Source of the DNA: Oreocharis arfaki
Lineage: Eukaryota; Chordata; Aves; Passeriformes; Paramythiidae
Assembly: GCA_013398015.1 (NCBI GenBank)
Contig: VZRR01012727.1
Span: 1,093,901-1,157,900 of the forward strand
Length of the DNA stretch: 64,000 nt
Direction: 5' to 3'
Translations under genes and position numbers: made by a program
Notes under the pieces: model-generated
Databases searched by the model: none
What the model was told of the DNA's origin: nothing
What the model saw: the letters and a program-made list of their open reading frames with translations, nothing else
In this document: positions 27,691 through 39,239 of the stretch, in pieces
Layout of the letters: every line of letters starts with the position of its first letter
Numbering within the stretch: the first letter of the stretch is position 1

Positions 27691-29885
27691 GATAGAAATG
27701 AAAATCTTGACAGTCAGAACTAAACGAATTTATAGCAGGTGAAACTTTGCTCTTCTGCTGGGCACACCACCGTATACAACTTCTGGTAAAAATACCTGCC
27801 TGCTGCTGAGTACTACAGCCATTTAGAAAAAGGAATTTATCAGCTGTTGTGAGCTGAACAAAGTATTTTTTTTAAAGAGGGAAGGTTCCTGATTTTAGAT
27901 TTTATCACTTTCATTTTCACCTGTTCAAGAAGTTTAAGATACCTGTCACTGCAACTACCTCCCCAGAGTGAAATTTTATCTTGGTAGCTTTCTGCCTATA
28001 CAGTGTGTCTTTTATATTTGACTCTGACAGCTTCTTCAAAATGGTGTAAAGGTGTTCCTTTCTTGCTGTTCTGAATGTCATGTAGCAGTGCTGTCACAAG
28101 TAATTGTGCTCATGTGCCAAGTTTCCTTTTTTTGTTAATTAAGTCTGTGGGAACTTGGCTACTTGGGAGAGAATTATTATCTAAAGAGTTGGAAGAGGGG
28201 AGATTGAGCTTCTAGAAGAAGAAAGGTAATCCCTGAGCGTTTAAAAGAGTTATGTAATTGGTTGACACAGGTACTCTGTAGCCCCACTGGTTGACTTTGA
28301 CACAATTTATTGATTTCAAAAGCAGGAGGTTCACCCATGAGATATTTTGCATCTCCTTCTGCCTGAGAAAGCCTGACCAGTCTGTTCTGCCCCAGCACTG
28401 CCAGAGGGATGATCCAGTCTGGAGTGCACGGGTCACAATCCTCAGTGTGGCTCCAGGTCTTTGTGGCAGGCCAGGATCTCCTTTCGAGCACCCACCCAGT
28501 GCTGACAGAAAGAGAGGGAGGCACGGATGGCCCATGGAAAGGATCAGCTCAGCTTTGGAATATAGAAATACCACCTTTCTTATGACTTTTCTTATAGCAA
28601 GTCAGAACAGCAGGAGATTGAACTGTTGAAAATTGCTTCAGATGAATTCTGGAGAAGGATAAAAAGTAAAAGGAATAGCACATTCACTTTGTTGCTTCCC
28701 CTTCCATTACATTCTGTCTTATCCAATATTTTTTGATTTTTCAAAAAATGTTCAAAGTAAACCTGAGATCTTTTACATTACCCTTTGGGGAAAAGCTATT
28801 TGTTTTTAATAGGATTCAATATTTCCTATAATTTATTATTAATTTCTTTCAGTGATCATAACTTTTCAAAGTAGCCATAGAGAAATAATTTCAAAAGATG
28901 TTGAAACTACTCAGATCACATCAGAGGAGGTGAGCAAATGGCTGTTAGCCTTTCCTCCTCTTATCCAGAGAGTAACCGTGACTGTACTTCGTCAGCTGAA
29001 CCAAAATAGAATTGTTTTCTGTTAAAAAAGTTTTTATTTTCTTCATAGCATTGTGACCTAGGCTAATTTTTTAATGAAAAGATAATTTGGAATGCTGCTC
29101 AGCTGTTTTTCTAGGTTCCAATGTCTTTGACACATGTTCTCTATTACCACAGGTCTCAATAAATAAAATGCTTTAGGTACATGGGAGAGTTTCTGAGGTG
29201 TTTGACTAGAAAGACTCAGGGCTTGCCCCAAAGCTGACTGAAATCTGGTGGGCAGGGTTTTTTAATTTATATTTATTCTTTTTATTTATCAATAGAAAGC
29301 AGAAAAGCACAAGGCTTCTCAAAAAAAAAAAGCCTACATTTTCTTTCCATCTTTCCATGAAAATGAACTCTTGCTTTACCCAAAGTGACTGAACTTAGGT
29401 TCAACATTTGGCATGTTTTAATCTCCAGTATTATATCACATAGCTCAGAATGGGAGGAAAATGATTAATGTGTTTTGCATAATGTTTTGGCATGAAAGTA
29501 TCCAGTAAAAATAATTATTCTATTTTAATGCAGTGGTAAATTACCATAAATACTTTGGACACAGAAAAAAATATGAATTTTATTACTACCCCACTGATTT
29601 TGCAGTAGAGTTTGCATTTACAATAAAGTCCTACTACCTAACTACTAATTTTAAAAAGCGTATATATTTGGATGCTAGTTTCTTAATTTAACATTTTTGT
29701 ATGTTAAAACTGTACACTAGAAGAGTGCTCATTTTTCTAAATAATAGAAAGCCTCTGCTTGCTATCACTATGCAAATTATGTTTCACAATAAATAATGTC
29801 TGAGCCAATCAGAATTGTGTGCTCTGTTAAGATATTGTTAGTGTGTCCCTCAGCAAGTGAGGGATGGGTTTTAGGCTACCATTGG

Positions 29886-31200
29886 TGTACTAGTTTGAAA
29901 ACAAACCAGGGGGAGATTGCAAGTCAGAATTATGATTTAAGAGGAAAATTTAAAAAAAAAAGAAAATAAAGGCAGAAAACACTGGTTTAGATGGACAGAG
30001 TCAGGATACAACCTGACACCCTGTTAGTCAGGGTGGCGGTAGCAGTCCGATAAAATGGTGGCTGCAGTCGTCCTGAAATGATGGAGGTGGTTCTGCTGAA
30101 GGGGTCATCCTGTAGAAGGGTCTGGTTTTCCTCAGAAGGTCTGGTGGTGGCTGTGTAGCTCTTGTCCTCTGGGAATCCAGCGGGAAAAGCTGTCTGTGGT
30201 GTCCCAAACCTCCCGGTATATGCAGATGGGAGCGCTCAGTTCCTCCTGCTGGGCGGATCATCTCACCATGGGATGGTGAGTCATGAGGCAAGGCACTGAT
30301 GGGCCCATTAACAGGAGACAGTCCAGGAGGAATTATCTGTGAGTCATGAGGCAAAGCATTGATGGGCCCATTAACAGGAGATAGTCCGGGGGGAGGAGGC
30401 AAGGAAACACTGCCCCACCTGGTTTCACAGCTCATGAAGATGGTGATGGAATACCATGCAGCCCAGGACAGTTGGCTGATGAGATACTAAAACTCTTCAG
30501 TAACAAGGTTCTCGTGTATTTTCTGAGATTCTGCATTAATTCAGTAGAGGGATTTTGACAGTTCAATCCAGATCTGAGGTAATAATTAGCATGTGCAGCA
30601 ATTTTCAAGGTGCAAGAAGGAATTTCCTTTTGAGGACATGAGGAACACCATGTATGTGAGGAATTAGTTAAGGTCTGAGATTACAGGATTAAGGAACAGA
30701 GTTAAATCTAATGAAAAAATTTTGGTGTGTTAAGATTAAGACCTCTTAAAAAATGAAGGCTTGATTCAGTTGATAGTATTTATGAAGCTGCCCTCTTTAA
30801 AGCATTGAGCAATTATAAGACTGAGGGAGTGGTGGGTGGAAGAGGAGATGTGTATGGGGACTTTCCACCTCTGTCCTTTTGAAGGACATGAGATATGAAC
30901 TTCATATGAAAAACTAAAAGTCCCTCTCCCAAAACTGGAAGAGACTAAGCTTTGTAAAGGCTAAAATTTAATTTTCACAGAAAGAGTAGTTTTAAAAAGT
31001 GCCAGGTGCAACATGACTGCAATGAGTTTGTGAGCTGCTGAACTTCCTGCTCTGAGATAGGCAGTGGTATCTCTATTTGTTGTGTGATACGTAGAAACTC
31101 TCATAGAAATGCCATTGCAGTTGGGTTCCTTCTCAAGGGCATGAGTTTGGGATATTTCCTGAATTTACAGGTTATTGCAATTTCTCACACCTTGATGTAT
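29886..31200. mobile_element. Dispersed repeat, probably LTR-retroelement derived (avian ERVL-like)
   Basis: The segment starts at a TG ('tgtactagtttgaaaacaaa') and runs through a moderately GC-rich block that differs in base composition from the AT-rich DNA around it. Wording such as 'acagagtcaggatacaacct' and 'ggtttcacagctcatgaaga' is what I recall from a repeat present in many copies in passerine genomes, thought to belong to an endogenous-retrovirus LTR. No gag, pol or env frame is visible. A 135-codon reverse-strand frame at 30028-30435, rich in proline, is only read-through of the repeat. Orientation, family and 3' boundary are uncertain; similarity seems to run to roughly 31200, longer than a typical LTR, so part may be internal or unrelated. 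No target-site duplication could be identified. Confidence 0.45.
30276..30394 (+). repeat. Tandem duplication, 63-bp unit, about 1.9 copies
   Basis: Unit 1 is 30276-30338 and unit 2 begins at 30339. Both open with 'gtgagtcatgaggcaa' and contain 'gatgggcccattaacaggag'. They differ by a few substitutions, and unit 2 loses similarity near 30394. The duplication lies inside the LTR-like repeat. It may be a property of the repeat family or specific to this copy. Confidence 0.85.
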
Positions 31201-32352
31201 TTCTATTTGTTTCAGTGAAATTTGGAACAGGATATGGGAGAAAAAAAATAACATTTTTATTATTTTTTCACTCTCTATGCCAGAGTAAGTCAGAAACATC
31301 AATGACCAGGAGTTTTCTTGTTCCATATGTGATCTGTTTCCTCAAAAGACAGCAGGAATCTGATCACTTCTAGAAAAAGATATATTAGCCTAACAATTTT
31401 TTCTAAGATGTGAATTATTACAGTAGCTGATTTCTACAGTGGAAACACAGTCTGGTATAATAGATTACAGTGTATAGCACAAACAGATTATTTTGTGCAC
31501 AAAAATATTCTTTTACCCGCATTTTTCATGCTTTTATGGCAAGTCAGTTGTCCAAGTTTGAAGAAATTGTAGTTCTCTTTTAAATGTATGCTTTGAATTG
31601 TTTATCTGGTGATGAACCAGACCTAGACATGCACACTTAAATCTGTGACTATTTGGTAGAATTCTTTGTAATCCTACTGTACCTTTCCAGGGTCTTAGCT
31701 GGTCATGTGCTATAAATCCAGGTGAAACAGAAAAAAAAATTAAAAAACAAAACAGAAAGTATTTCAACTTATTTTACGTACAGGTACCATATCTCACACC
31801 TGCTACAGTGTGACTGAGTGCTACAACATCTGAAGTTTGCAAAGGAGATGATCACATGAAAGATCAAGTTACGGAAAACTCAGGAAGTTCTAAAGCAAAA
31901 ATGCTTCTTAGTTTCAGTGGCTAAAATGGGATAATATTATAACATCATTTCATGTAGACTGAGGATGTTGGGGGTTTTTTTGGTCTTGAAGAGTTTTAAA
32001 GTATTTTTTACAGGTGAGATTTCAAGGTTCAAATCTCTGTATTCCACTTTTGGCAATCCAGATACCGAAACATCTACCCCTCAAGGAAACAATCTGCCAC
32101 GTACTCAGTAATGTGGCACTCTACAAAAGCCTTTGAAATACAAAATATGTCACGGTGCTAATGTAACCTGCTGTTTGTTGGGAAATGCGTATGTAAGAAG
32201 CTTTTTGTAATTGTTCATTAAACTTTCACAGCCCATCCCCCCAAGAGCTGTGAATTTCAGTCGAGTGTGTGATGATACTGTTTATTCAGGTTACATATCA
32301 GCATTCTTTACACCACTACTTCTTTAGGCGTCTGGGACTTTGTGTAATTGGT

Positions 32353-32394
32353 TCAGTAAATTTATTTCACTTGTCAGTAAACTTATTTCGCTTG
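32353..32394 (+). repeat. Tandem duplication, two 21-bp units
   Basis: Units 32353-32373 and 32374-32394 share 'tcagtaaa' and 'ttatttc' then 'cttg', with two mismatches. It is a small local duplication. Confidence 0.85.
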
Positions 32395-32486
32395 CCATGT
32401 GGAAATGGTTCTCTTTAATGCATTGCCACGTCTCACCACGGAGCAAAGGATTTGTACAATGACGGTTTCCTGGGGGTCACATGAGT

Positions 32487-33020
32487 TTACCTTTGCCATT
32501 GCAGGCATGGCAAGTCAGCTTGAAATTCAGAGTGCCAGGAGGGAAGTCCAGAGTTATTTTGCTGAGGAAAGTTCTGCTCTTTCACTGATCTGAAAAGTCC
32601 CGTGCACTCCTCGGTGGGTCCGCCTTGCACTGAGGTTCGAACAGAGCCAACTTTGTCTCTCCACGTGTAATAAGAAAATATTGTAGTGGTCAAGAGTGAT
32701 TCCTCATCTTTTATAAAGGCCAATGCTATCGAGTTACTTGTCACCTGTCCTCTGATCCACTTGTAGTTAATCCTTCCTCTGGAAGGATTTTTCTTTTGAA
32801 GGAGTAAGTTTGGGATTTTTTTCTTAAGAGCAGTTTGAACTACACTGAGTTTTTGACCTCTGGAAAGAAAATCACAGCTGACAGGCTGTTTATTAAGGAC
32901 TGCACATCCCCCATAGTAACCCACCAGGAAAAAAAAAAGTTTAGAAGTCCCTCTAGACTCAGAAAGTATTAATTTTAACTTTGAGCATTGTATTTTGAAT
33001 AAAACTAAATATGGCACCAA
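32487..33020 (-). other. Longest open reading frame in the window (177 codons), coding status unproven
   Basis: This reverse-strand frame is the longest in the window. The translation has no recognisable domain, no signal peptide and no clear membrane segment; it contains several basic clusters, a hydrophobic patch near its N-terminus (LFFFLVGYYGG) and scattered cysteines. I see no splice acceptor with a pyrimidine tract just upstream of its start on the reverse strand. A frame of this length is not surprising by chance in 64 kb searched in six frames. It is listed only so that it can be tested; I assign no function. Confidence 0.12.
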
Positions 33021-36000
33021 CCGGCATGATTATCATGAGGTAATTGGACCCAAGGGATTAGAAGCATTTGGCTACAAGGTGTACCTGCAACAACCCAGAA
33101 TGTAAATTATAATAATTACTTCACAATAAAAGCCTGCAGAGCTGCACCTCGTTTCCCAAGTAGCTTAAGGTTAGCAAAATGCTTTTGAATACTTTCCGCA
33201 ATTTCATTTCCTTCATACCCTAAGGTTACTTCTATTAACATCAGTTTGATGAAGGAGTGAAATGAACAAATGAAAATATAACTGAATTTGGTTCTACAGA
33301 TTCAGTGCTGGTTTGTAAAGAAAATGTTTATGCCCAGTATTGTTTAAATATTTCTAATTTTTTTTTTCAAAACCAATTCTGCAGATGCCTTGTGCAAGTG
33401 TTCAGTTGTTATTATCTGTAAAGTCACATTTCGCTGAGAATTTTAAGCAAGCCAAAGAATTTTAGTACATCGTGGTCCAAAGATGAAGGGGATAGGAGGA
33501 ATCTACGAGATAGCTTTAAGCACTTCAGCCTTTTACCTGAGCTTTACCAAACTTGGATGTTTTACTGTGGTTAATATTCCTCTGCTTGTCATACCTATGT
33601 AGCCTCAACTGCTGACAGTGGCACTTTCTGTGCTAGAAACTCCTCACATCACTCAGGCTGGCAGATGTGTGGTAGCCTGACAAGGAGAAGGGAGAAACCT
33701 CCAGGATCATAAAAAATGGGAAGGGTGGTTCATAGCCTACGTGGTGAAGCAGGCAGTTCTAGCACTGCTGACATGGTCTAGCAGAAGAGAATAATACATT
33801 AAAATTTTGCATATGTTCTCTTCCATATGTCAGAACTGCTTCCATAGTAGTGAGGTGAGGAGCTAATGTCTCTAAACTGTATTCCCCTCGTAATTTGTAA
33901 GGACTGTGCATGTTCTCTGCATCTTTGGGGCCTAAATTTTTTCATTTATTTTCCATTAACAAGCAAACTTTTAGCTGTTTGATTGCCTTGAGTCAAAAAG
34001 AACAGGCTGCCTTCTCATGGACTGTACAAATTTGTAAACTTCACCTTTGAACTGATTTGCTCTTTACTCTGTGCGTCCCAAGCTCAGTTTATCTGCAAGT
34101 CCCAAGCTTTTTTTATCTGCAGGTGGTTTGGGGTTTTTTCTGTGATTATCAATTGAAGTGTTTCACTTGCAAAGTCATTGGGAAATTAGATGCCTGGATT
34201 CATACTTTGCTTAGATTTAAAGCTATAGTGGAGCAGATGATGCTGCAACTGTCAGGGAGAGGAGAACTGAGTAGGAAAGAAGGAGGATAAAACCTCCAAA
34301 CCTTTGATCATTGTGTTTTCTCTTTCTTTTGGTGCTTAAGAACAGCTTCATCCAGTTAATCTCCTTCTCAGGGTGCTCTTCAACTCAGTAGCTGATGGCG
34401 CAGTTCTGCAGTAGTAGCTGTGAGTGAAGGTACTTCTCTACCTTCATCTTTTCTCAGAAATTAAATATTTCTCTGGCTGCACTTCTTTATGACTGAAGAA
34501 GTAACTGAACCTAATTTTTAAACAGATCTGAAAAGTCAAACTTTTTTTTTCTGCCCAGGTATAAGGCCTGTAAATATGCAGGAATTTGAGATATGTTTTC
34601 TTTGCCACTTTCTGAAAATATATGTTGAATTTCACTTGCTCTCTAAAACTTACCCATGTGTAAGAGCACAACTGAGCAGTGTTTGCCAGAGCAGTGCTGA
34701 CCAAAGTTGTACGGTCATTAATTATTTCCACCACAGAAATATATAATGCCATTAGAACAAAAGCAGACTATCTCTGAAACTCCAGGAGATCAAACATCAG
34801 CCACCCAAAACTAATAGCCTGTCACTACATTTCTGTATCAGAGAACAAAATTTTGTTCTTGCTGATTTGAAAAAGATCCCTGGAGTAAATGTTTCTATAA
34901 CATAAATAAATCTTGTTCTCCATCAAATAACCTCATGATGTTTTCGGGGTGGCATCATTAGCCTTCCACATAATATTTTGCCTGACAAGGGATGAAAACT
35001 CTGTTCTAATTATCCAGGAACTGAATAACAGGGACAAATAAATAAAATTGAATTAGGTTTTTTTATTATCTTTTCAGGAAAAAAAACAAGCTCAGAAAAC
35101 AAAAAACGCCATTCTTGTGTTTGGTTCACACTAAAATCCTAGTCCCAAAGAGCGTACTCTTGTTTTCAGTAGAACTAGAGCTGGGGTTTTTTAATTTCTT
35201 TTTTTGCTTGCCATTCTTATTGTCTGTTCTCATAGATAGGGTGGATAAATACTTGGGGTATTGTTTTGGGTAGATTGCCAATTTGTCTTCATGCTTCTTG
35301 AAAAACTGTTCAGGATATTGATCAAAATCTGATTGATTTTGTGTTTACTGCACCTGCAATATTGTTTCCTTGAAAACACTTTTTCTTGTCTAGGTGGGTA
35401 TGCAGGGTCTTTCCTTTCAAGAAATCTAACAAGACGCGTTGTTTCCGTATTTTGCTTTTACAAATCAAAGCACTCAATCTTAAATGCTTTTAACACAACT
35501 AGAACTGCTAATATGCAGTGATAAAATGTACTGATCATATTAATAGTAGCCAAGTGGTGTAAAAGTACTGCTGTGAGAGAACCTAAACTAAATTTTGGAT
35601 GTCATGGAATATGGTACTTCAGTTTGTTCCACAGAATTATGGTTGCCAGTCTTGCCATTTCTGCTCTAGTGATGGAGAACAATTAAATGTCCCTTGATCA
35701 CTTTCAAGCTGCCCCATCACACTGATAAGAGAATATTTCCTTGTAGGAAGGATGACTGTGACTTCTGTATCCTTTAAGACTGATTTCTGTAGAACCTACC
35801 TGCAACTGGAATTAAGCTTCCTCTGAAAACAGACTGAAATACCCATCTTAGGGAAGGAAAAATATGAACAAGTGCCTGTTTTTCTGACACCACTCTGTAT
35901 AGGCAGACTGACCCCCTCACATGGAGAAGGTGGAGTTCAGGAAAGATGGAAAGTTTGGACTACTGATATGAATCTCGTGTCTGAATTATTCATCCCTGAT

Positions 36001-36419
36001 GTTAATGAATTAGTTTGTCATTTACAGTCTTCCAAGCTGACCCTAACTTTTCCATTGCTGAAGCATGTTGGTGCTTAACCATAGTACCACTGTGAATTTT
36101 TGACTCATCCTTTTAATGCCTTGAAATGCACCATATGCTTTTAAGGTTTGCACAAATTGAGCATTTTTATTTTCAAAAGTAGATTTTCAGTTAAAGTCCT
36201 GCTAAAAGCACATGAAGCGCTGCCATTGTCTTGATGAATCTTTGTGTCCTATCCATGAACCACGGGGTTCAGGCAGCAGAGTCAATAATCACAACATCGT
36301 GAATCATTTTCTACAGTGGGCCCGACTGGGGTGGTTTGGGGGTGTTGGGAACTTGTGCACACACACTGCTGTGTTTCTGCATGTACCTCAACACCAACCA
36401 GCTTTACAGGATTTTATCG

Positions 36420-36720
36420 AATCAGAACCACCCTAACACTCTATTAGCCCCTAATGACAGCCATTCATGCTTTGTTACCCTCTGCTCCGTCAGCTCTCAA
36501 TCTTCAGTCATAAAATTAATGAAATTGCTGACATTTAAATGTCTTCTCATCCATACTCCAGATAATTACCTGTATATACTTTAATGATTTCCCTACACAC
36601 TCCGTGCAATTAAAGACACAAGCAATTTGTCTTTCTTCTAAAACGTTTTGAGGAAGCATGCCTCTTAGGGCTATTTGTGTCAAAATGTTATTGCCCCCTC
36701 TAATTTGCAAAGATTCCTAA
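36420..36720. promoter_or_regulatory. Possible conserved non-coding element
   Basis: The segment contains repeated 'aatta' and 'taatga' cores, 'tgacatttaaatg' and 'gcaattaaag', with few homopolymers and no lasting open frame. It looks like enhancer-type sequence rather than neutral DNA, but this is an impression only. Confidence 0.18.
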
Positions 36721-38229
36721 TATCTTTAGAATATCTGGGAATAATTTAGCTATTTTAAAAAGTGGCTTAAATTTGCCTAAGTTTTCTTTTGTATGCTGAT
36801 TTTCCATGGAGCTGCTCATCTGTATCAACACAGTGCATATCATTTCAAGCCTAGATGGGAAATTTTTGATGCTTGTTGGAAGAAAGTAATTTGATGGAAT
36901 TTTAGATACCCTCACCTAGTCTCTAGTATTAAATAGAAGGTGTTTAGATATTTTGAGGACTGTAACTTCAGATGTGGGTGACTGTTCTGCCAGACACTTT
37001 CATACATTATTTGTGTGTGGCTCTCTGAGCCTTCTGGACTGACAGACTACCTTGTTATCATTTTATGATTTCCTCCGTGGAGTATCCAGGTTTTTTGCAT
37101 CGGATAGCTTATCCTATTTGTGCTTCTTGTCTTGGTTGTTACTTGCCCACCTCTCCTGCCATGCAAGAGTGGCCATGCTGAAGCAATTCTCATCATTGAT
37201 GACCACGTGGTTAAACTCTGCCCAAAGTTAGGATGAAGTTGAACTCCCTGTGGTGCTGTTTGTCCTTAATGCCTGATAGAGTAGGGGCTGCTCTAGAGTG
37301 CAGTACTTGGTAATAGCATTTCTGTAATAACACTATTTGGTTTTCATTTCTTCTAAAGAGATGAAAGACACAGTATCTAAGATCCATTAAATCAGAGATT
37401 CATTTATTTCATAGCATTTCTACTTTTAATGGACCGTTGTGACTAGGCAGGAGGCCAAGTAGATCACAGTTTTTTCCTTCCATTACAGAATTATTCTTTT
37501 CCTAAAATTTAAGGCTAATGCTTGGTAATCATGATTGTTACAGATCTTTTTTTTTTCCTGAATGAATGCTGTGTAGTAAATTTTGTTCTATTACTGCAAA
37601 TAGAAGCTAGAAGTTCTTATTTTACAATTTCTGTTGCATTTTCAAGTCTTATAAATCGAACTATTGTACATGGTTATACATAATTTTTTTCTTTATTATT
37701 TCAAGTTTAAAGCTCCTTAAACTTGTGTCAATTGTATTAAAATTCAGAACAGGACTAGTGGCAACTAGGTTGTGATATTTAGTAGGGAGAACTGTCTGTT
37801 TTCCATCATAAATCAATAGCTAACACCTATTCATTTCACACAGTCCATCAAAGAGCCCCTGCATGATTGTGATGTTTTTCCCTGTGAATTTTAAGCAGTG
37901 AACTGAACATTTTACACTCAAAATACCTTTGCTAGTCCCAGCTTCCACACACAAAACAAGTTTTATGCCATCCTGTGTTTTGTTACCTGTGTTTGAGTGT
38001 CAGCTGACAAACTGCTGAAGCTGGTCGCTTTTCTCAGTCCTTCAGGTGGAAGAGGAAATGTTGAAGGGATTTACTTATTTTTGGATATTGGCAGATATCA
38101 CAGCAAAATGCCCCCCTTCCCATTCACAGTTGGCTGGCTCATGCAGTGAATTCTGCTAATGCTTCTAGAGTGCTTTGGAGTTATAAAATGTTCTCCAAGT
38201 GTGTTCGAGCAGGTGTGGAACAGCAGCTG

Positions 38230-38296
38230 TTTTATACTGAGGGGCTGCTTTGTGTCCTGTTATATCGAGGTCAGGGTGCCCCAGGACAGGCTGGAA
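38230..38296 (+). repeat. 67-bp direct repeat, copy 1 (at the CR1 5' edge)
   Basis: This segment recurs in the same orientation at 39173-39239 with a single mismatch (t at 38238, c at 39181). Its last 20-30 bases are the start of the CR1 fragment ('ccaggacaggctggaa'). The bases before that are not recognised as CR1. The sequence continues into the rest of the CR1 here but not at the other copy, so this is probably the source copy. The mismatch is TpG here against CpG in the other copy, which fits deamination in this copy. Confidence 0.9.
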
Positions 38297-38585
38297 GGAT
38301 GGGCCAAGGTCAGCTCCATCAATTTCAACAAAGCCAAGTGCCAGGTCCTGCTCCTGAGGCACCACCACCCCATGGGTCTCTTCTGCCAAATTTCTACACC
38401 AAAAGGGTTGTCAAGCACTGGAACAGGGAAGCGCTGGAGTCACCATTCTGGAGGTGTTAAAAGAGGTGCAGCTGTGGCACAGAGGGACGTGGTTTGGTGG
38501 TGAGCAGGGCAGTGCTGGGGGAATGATTGGCCTCAATGATCTCAAAGTTCTTTTCTGCCCTAAATGTGCCTGTGTTTCTGTGACA
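38266..38585 (+). mobile_element. CR1 LINE 3' fragment, 5'-truncated and internally deleted
   Basis: This is the 3' end of a chicken-repeat-1 (CR1) non-LTR retrotransposon, dead and non-coding. What is seen: a block near 38288-38375 has the wording typical of the end of the CR1 reverse-transcriptase frame (the 'ggctggaaggatgggcca' and 'aacaaagccaagtgccagg' stretches). A second block at about 38376-38585 has the CR1 3' untranslated wording, with 'gttgtcaagcactggaaca', 'gtggtttggtggtg' and 'ctcaatgatctcaaag', ending near 'tgtttctgtgac' where CR1 normally has its short terminal repeat. The two blocks meet abruptly at about 38376, so sequence normally lying between them is missing. The 5' end is truncated, as usual for CR1 copies. 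The short open frames across it are only remnants. Family assignment rests on recalled CR1 wording; the subfamily is unknown. The 5' boundary is uncertain because the first bases also belong to the duplicated 67-bp segment. Confidence 0.8.
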
Positions 38586-39172
38586 GTCTGAGTGAGTACC
38601 ACACTATAGGCAGCAACACAGCTTTCACTCAGTGAACAAAGTCAACATCACAGGATTCCACATCAAAATCTTCCCATTGATTTGGGAACCAGTAGACCCA
38701 CATAATGCTGTGCAGATGGAGCTGCAGCATTTCCTAGCCTGGAGATGTCGTGAGCCATTAGCATACTACACTGTCTGGAAATTTTCTTTATACTTCAAAG
38801 GGGAGGTGGAGATGAAAAAGCACAGAGATGAAACACTGATTTTCCCCATTCCTAAGTTGCTGAAAATACAAAAGGTCACAATTGAAAGCTAAGCCTAAGT
38901 TGATTCCTGGTGAAGAAAGGCTGTTTCATCTCTTCTGTCTTAGAGGAACTTAGATATTTAGGAAAACATTCTGGTACCATCTGCAGCACCAAGTGGTTGA
39001 GTGGCAAGCTGTTAAGAAGAGATGTGGGTTTCTGTCTTGATGTATGTACATCACTGTTGAAGTTCAGAGGGCCATGCCGAAAGTATTTTGATAGAAACAT
39101 AGCGGATTTTTTTAAGTATTAAATCCTCATTTATCTCAAAAACAAATTTTCTAGCCATTTGTATAATTTGTA

Positions 39173-39239
39173 TTTTATACCGAGGGGCTGCTTTGTGTCC
39201 TGTTATATCGAGGTCAGGGTGCCCCAGGACAGGCTGGAA
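39173..39239 (+). repeat. 67-bp direct repeat, copy 2 (isolated)
   Basis: This copy matches 38230-38296 at 66 of 67 positions and stands alone: after 'aggctggaa' the sequence turns to unrelated DNA ('tctaaacctttaaac') rather than continuing into CR1. Its left edge lies in an AT-rich stretch that itself contains 'tattttatac', so a few bases of microhomology may have guided the insertion. It is best explained as a short templated duplication of the CR1 junction, not as a separate retrotransposition. Confidence 0.9.

Larger units (their letters stand above)
1..29885. other. Non-coding, mostly unique sequence
   Basis: No gene is supportable here. The open frames, the longest being 167 codons at 26229-26732, are AT-driven or shadows on both strands and carry no recognisable domain. 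The stretch holds the small repeats listed separately (AT islands, a poly-T tract, minisatellites, palindromes). Two blocks around 15730-16090 and 17990-18500 are richer in G and C and open in several frames, but show no splice context or protein family I can name. Confidence 0.6.
31201..38229. other. Non-coding, mostly unique sequence
   Basis: No supportable gene. It contains the 177-codon reverse-strand frame, a 21-bp duplication at 32353, one candidate regulatory stretch (36420-36720) and scattered T-rich tracts. No transposon body was recognised. Confidence 0.55.

Noticed and set aside
28177..28629. Overlapping 112- to 120-codon frames on both strands
   Set aside because: Locally higher G+C content; no domain, no conserved splice pattern, and both strands equally open.
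30028..30435. 135-codon proline-rich reverse-strand open frame with internal peptide repeat
   Set aside because: It lies wholly within the LTR-like repeat; the peptide repeat is simply the 63-bp tandem duplication read in frame.
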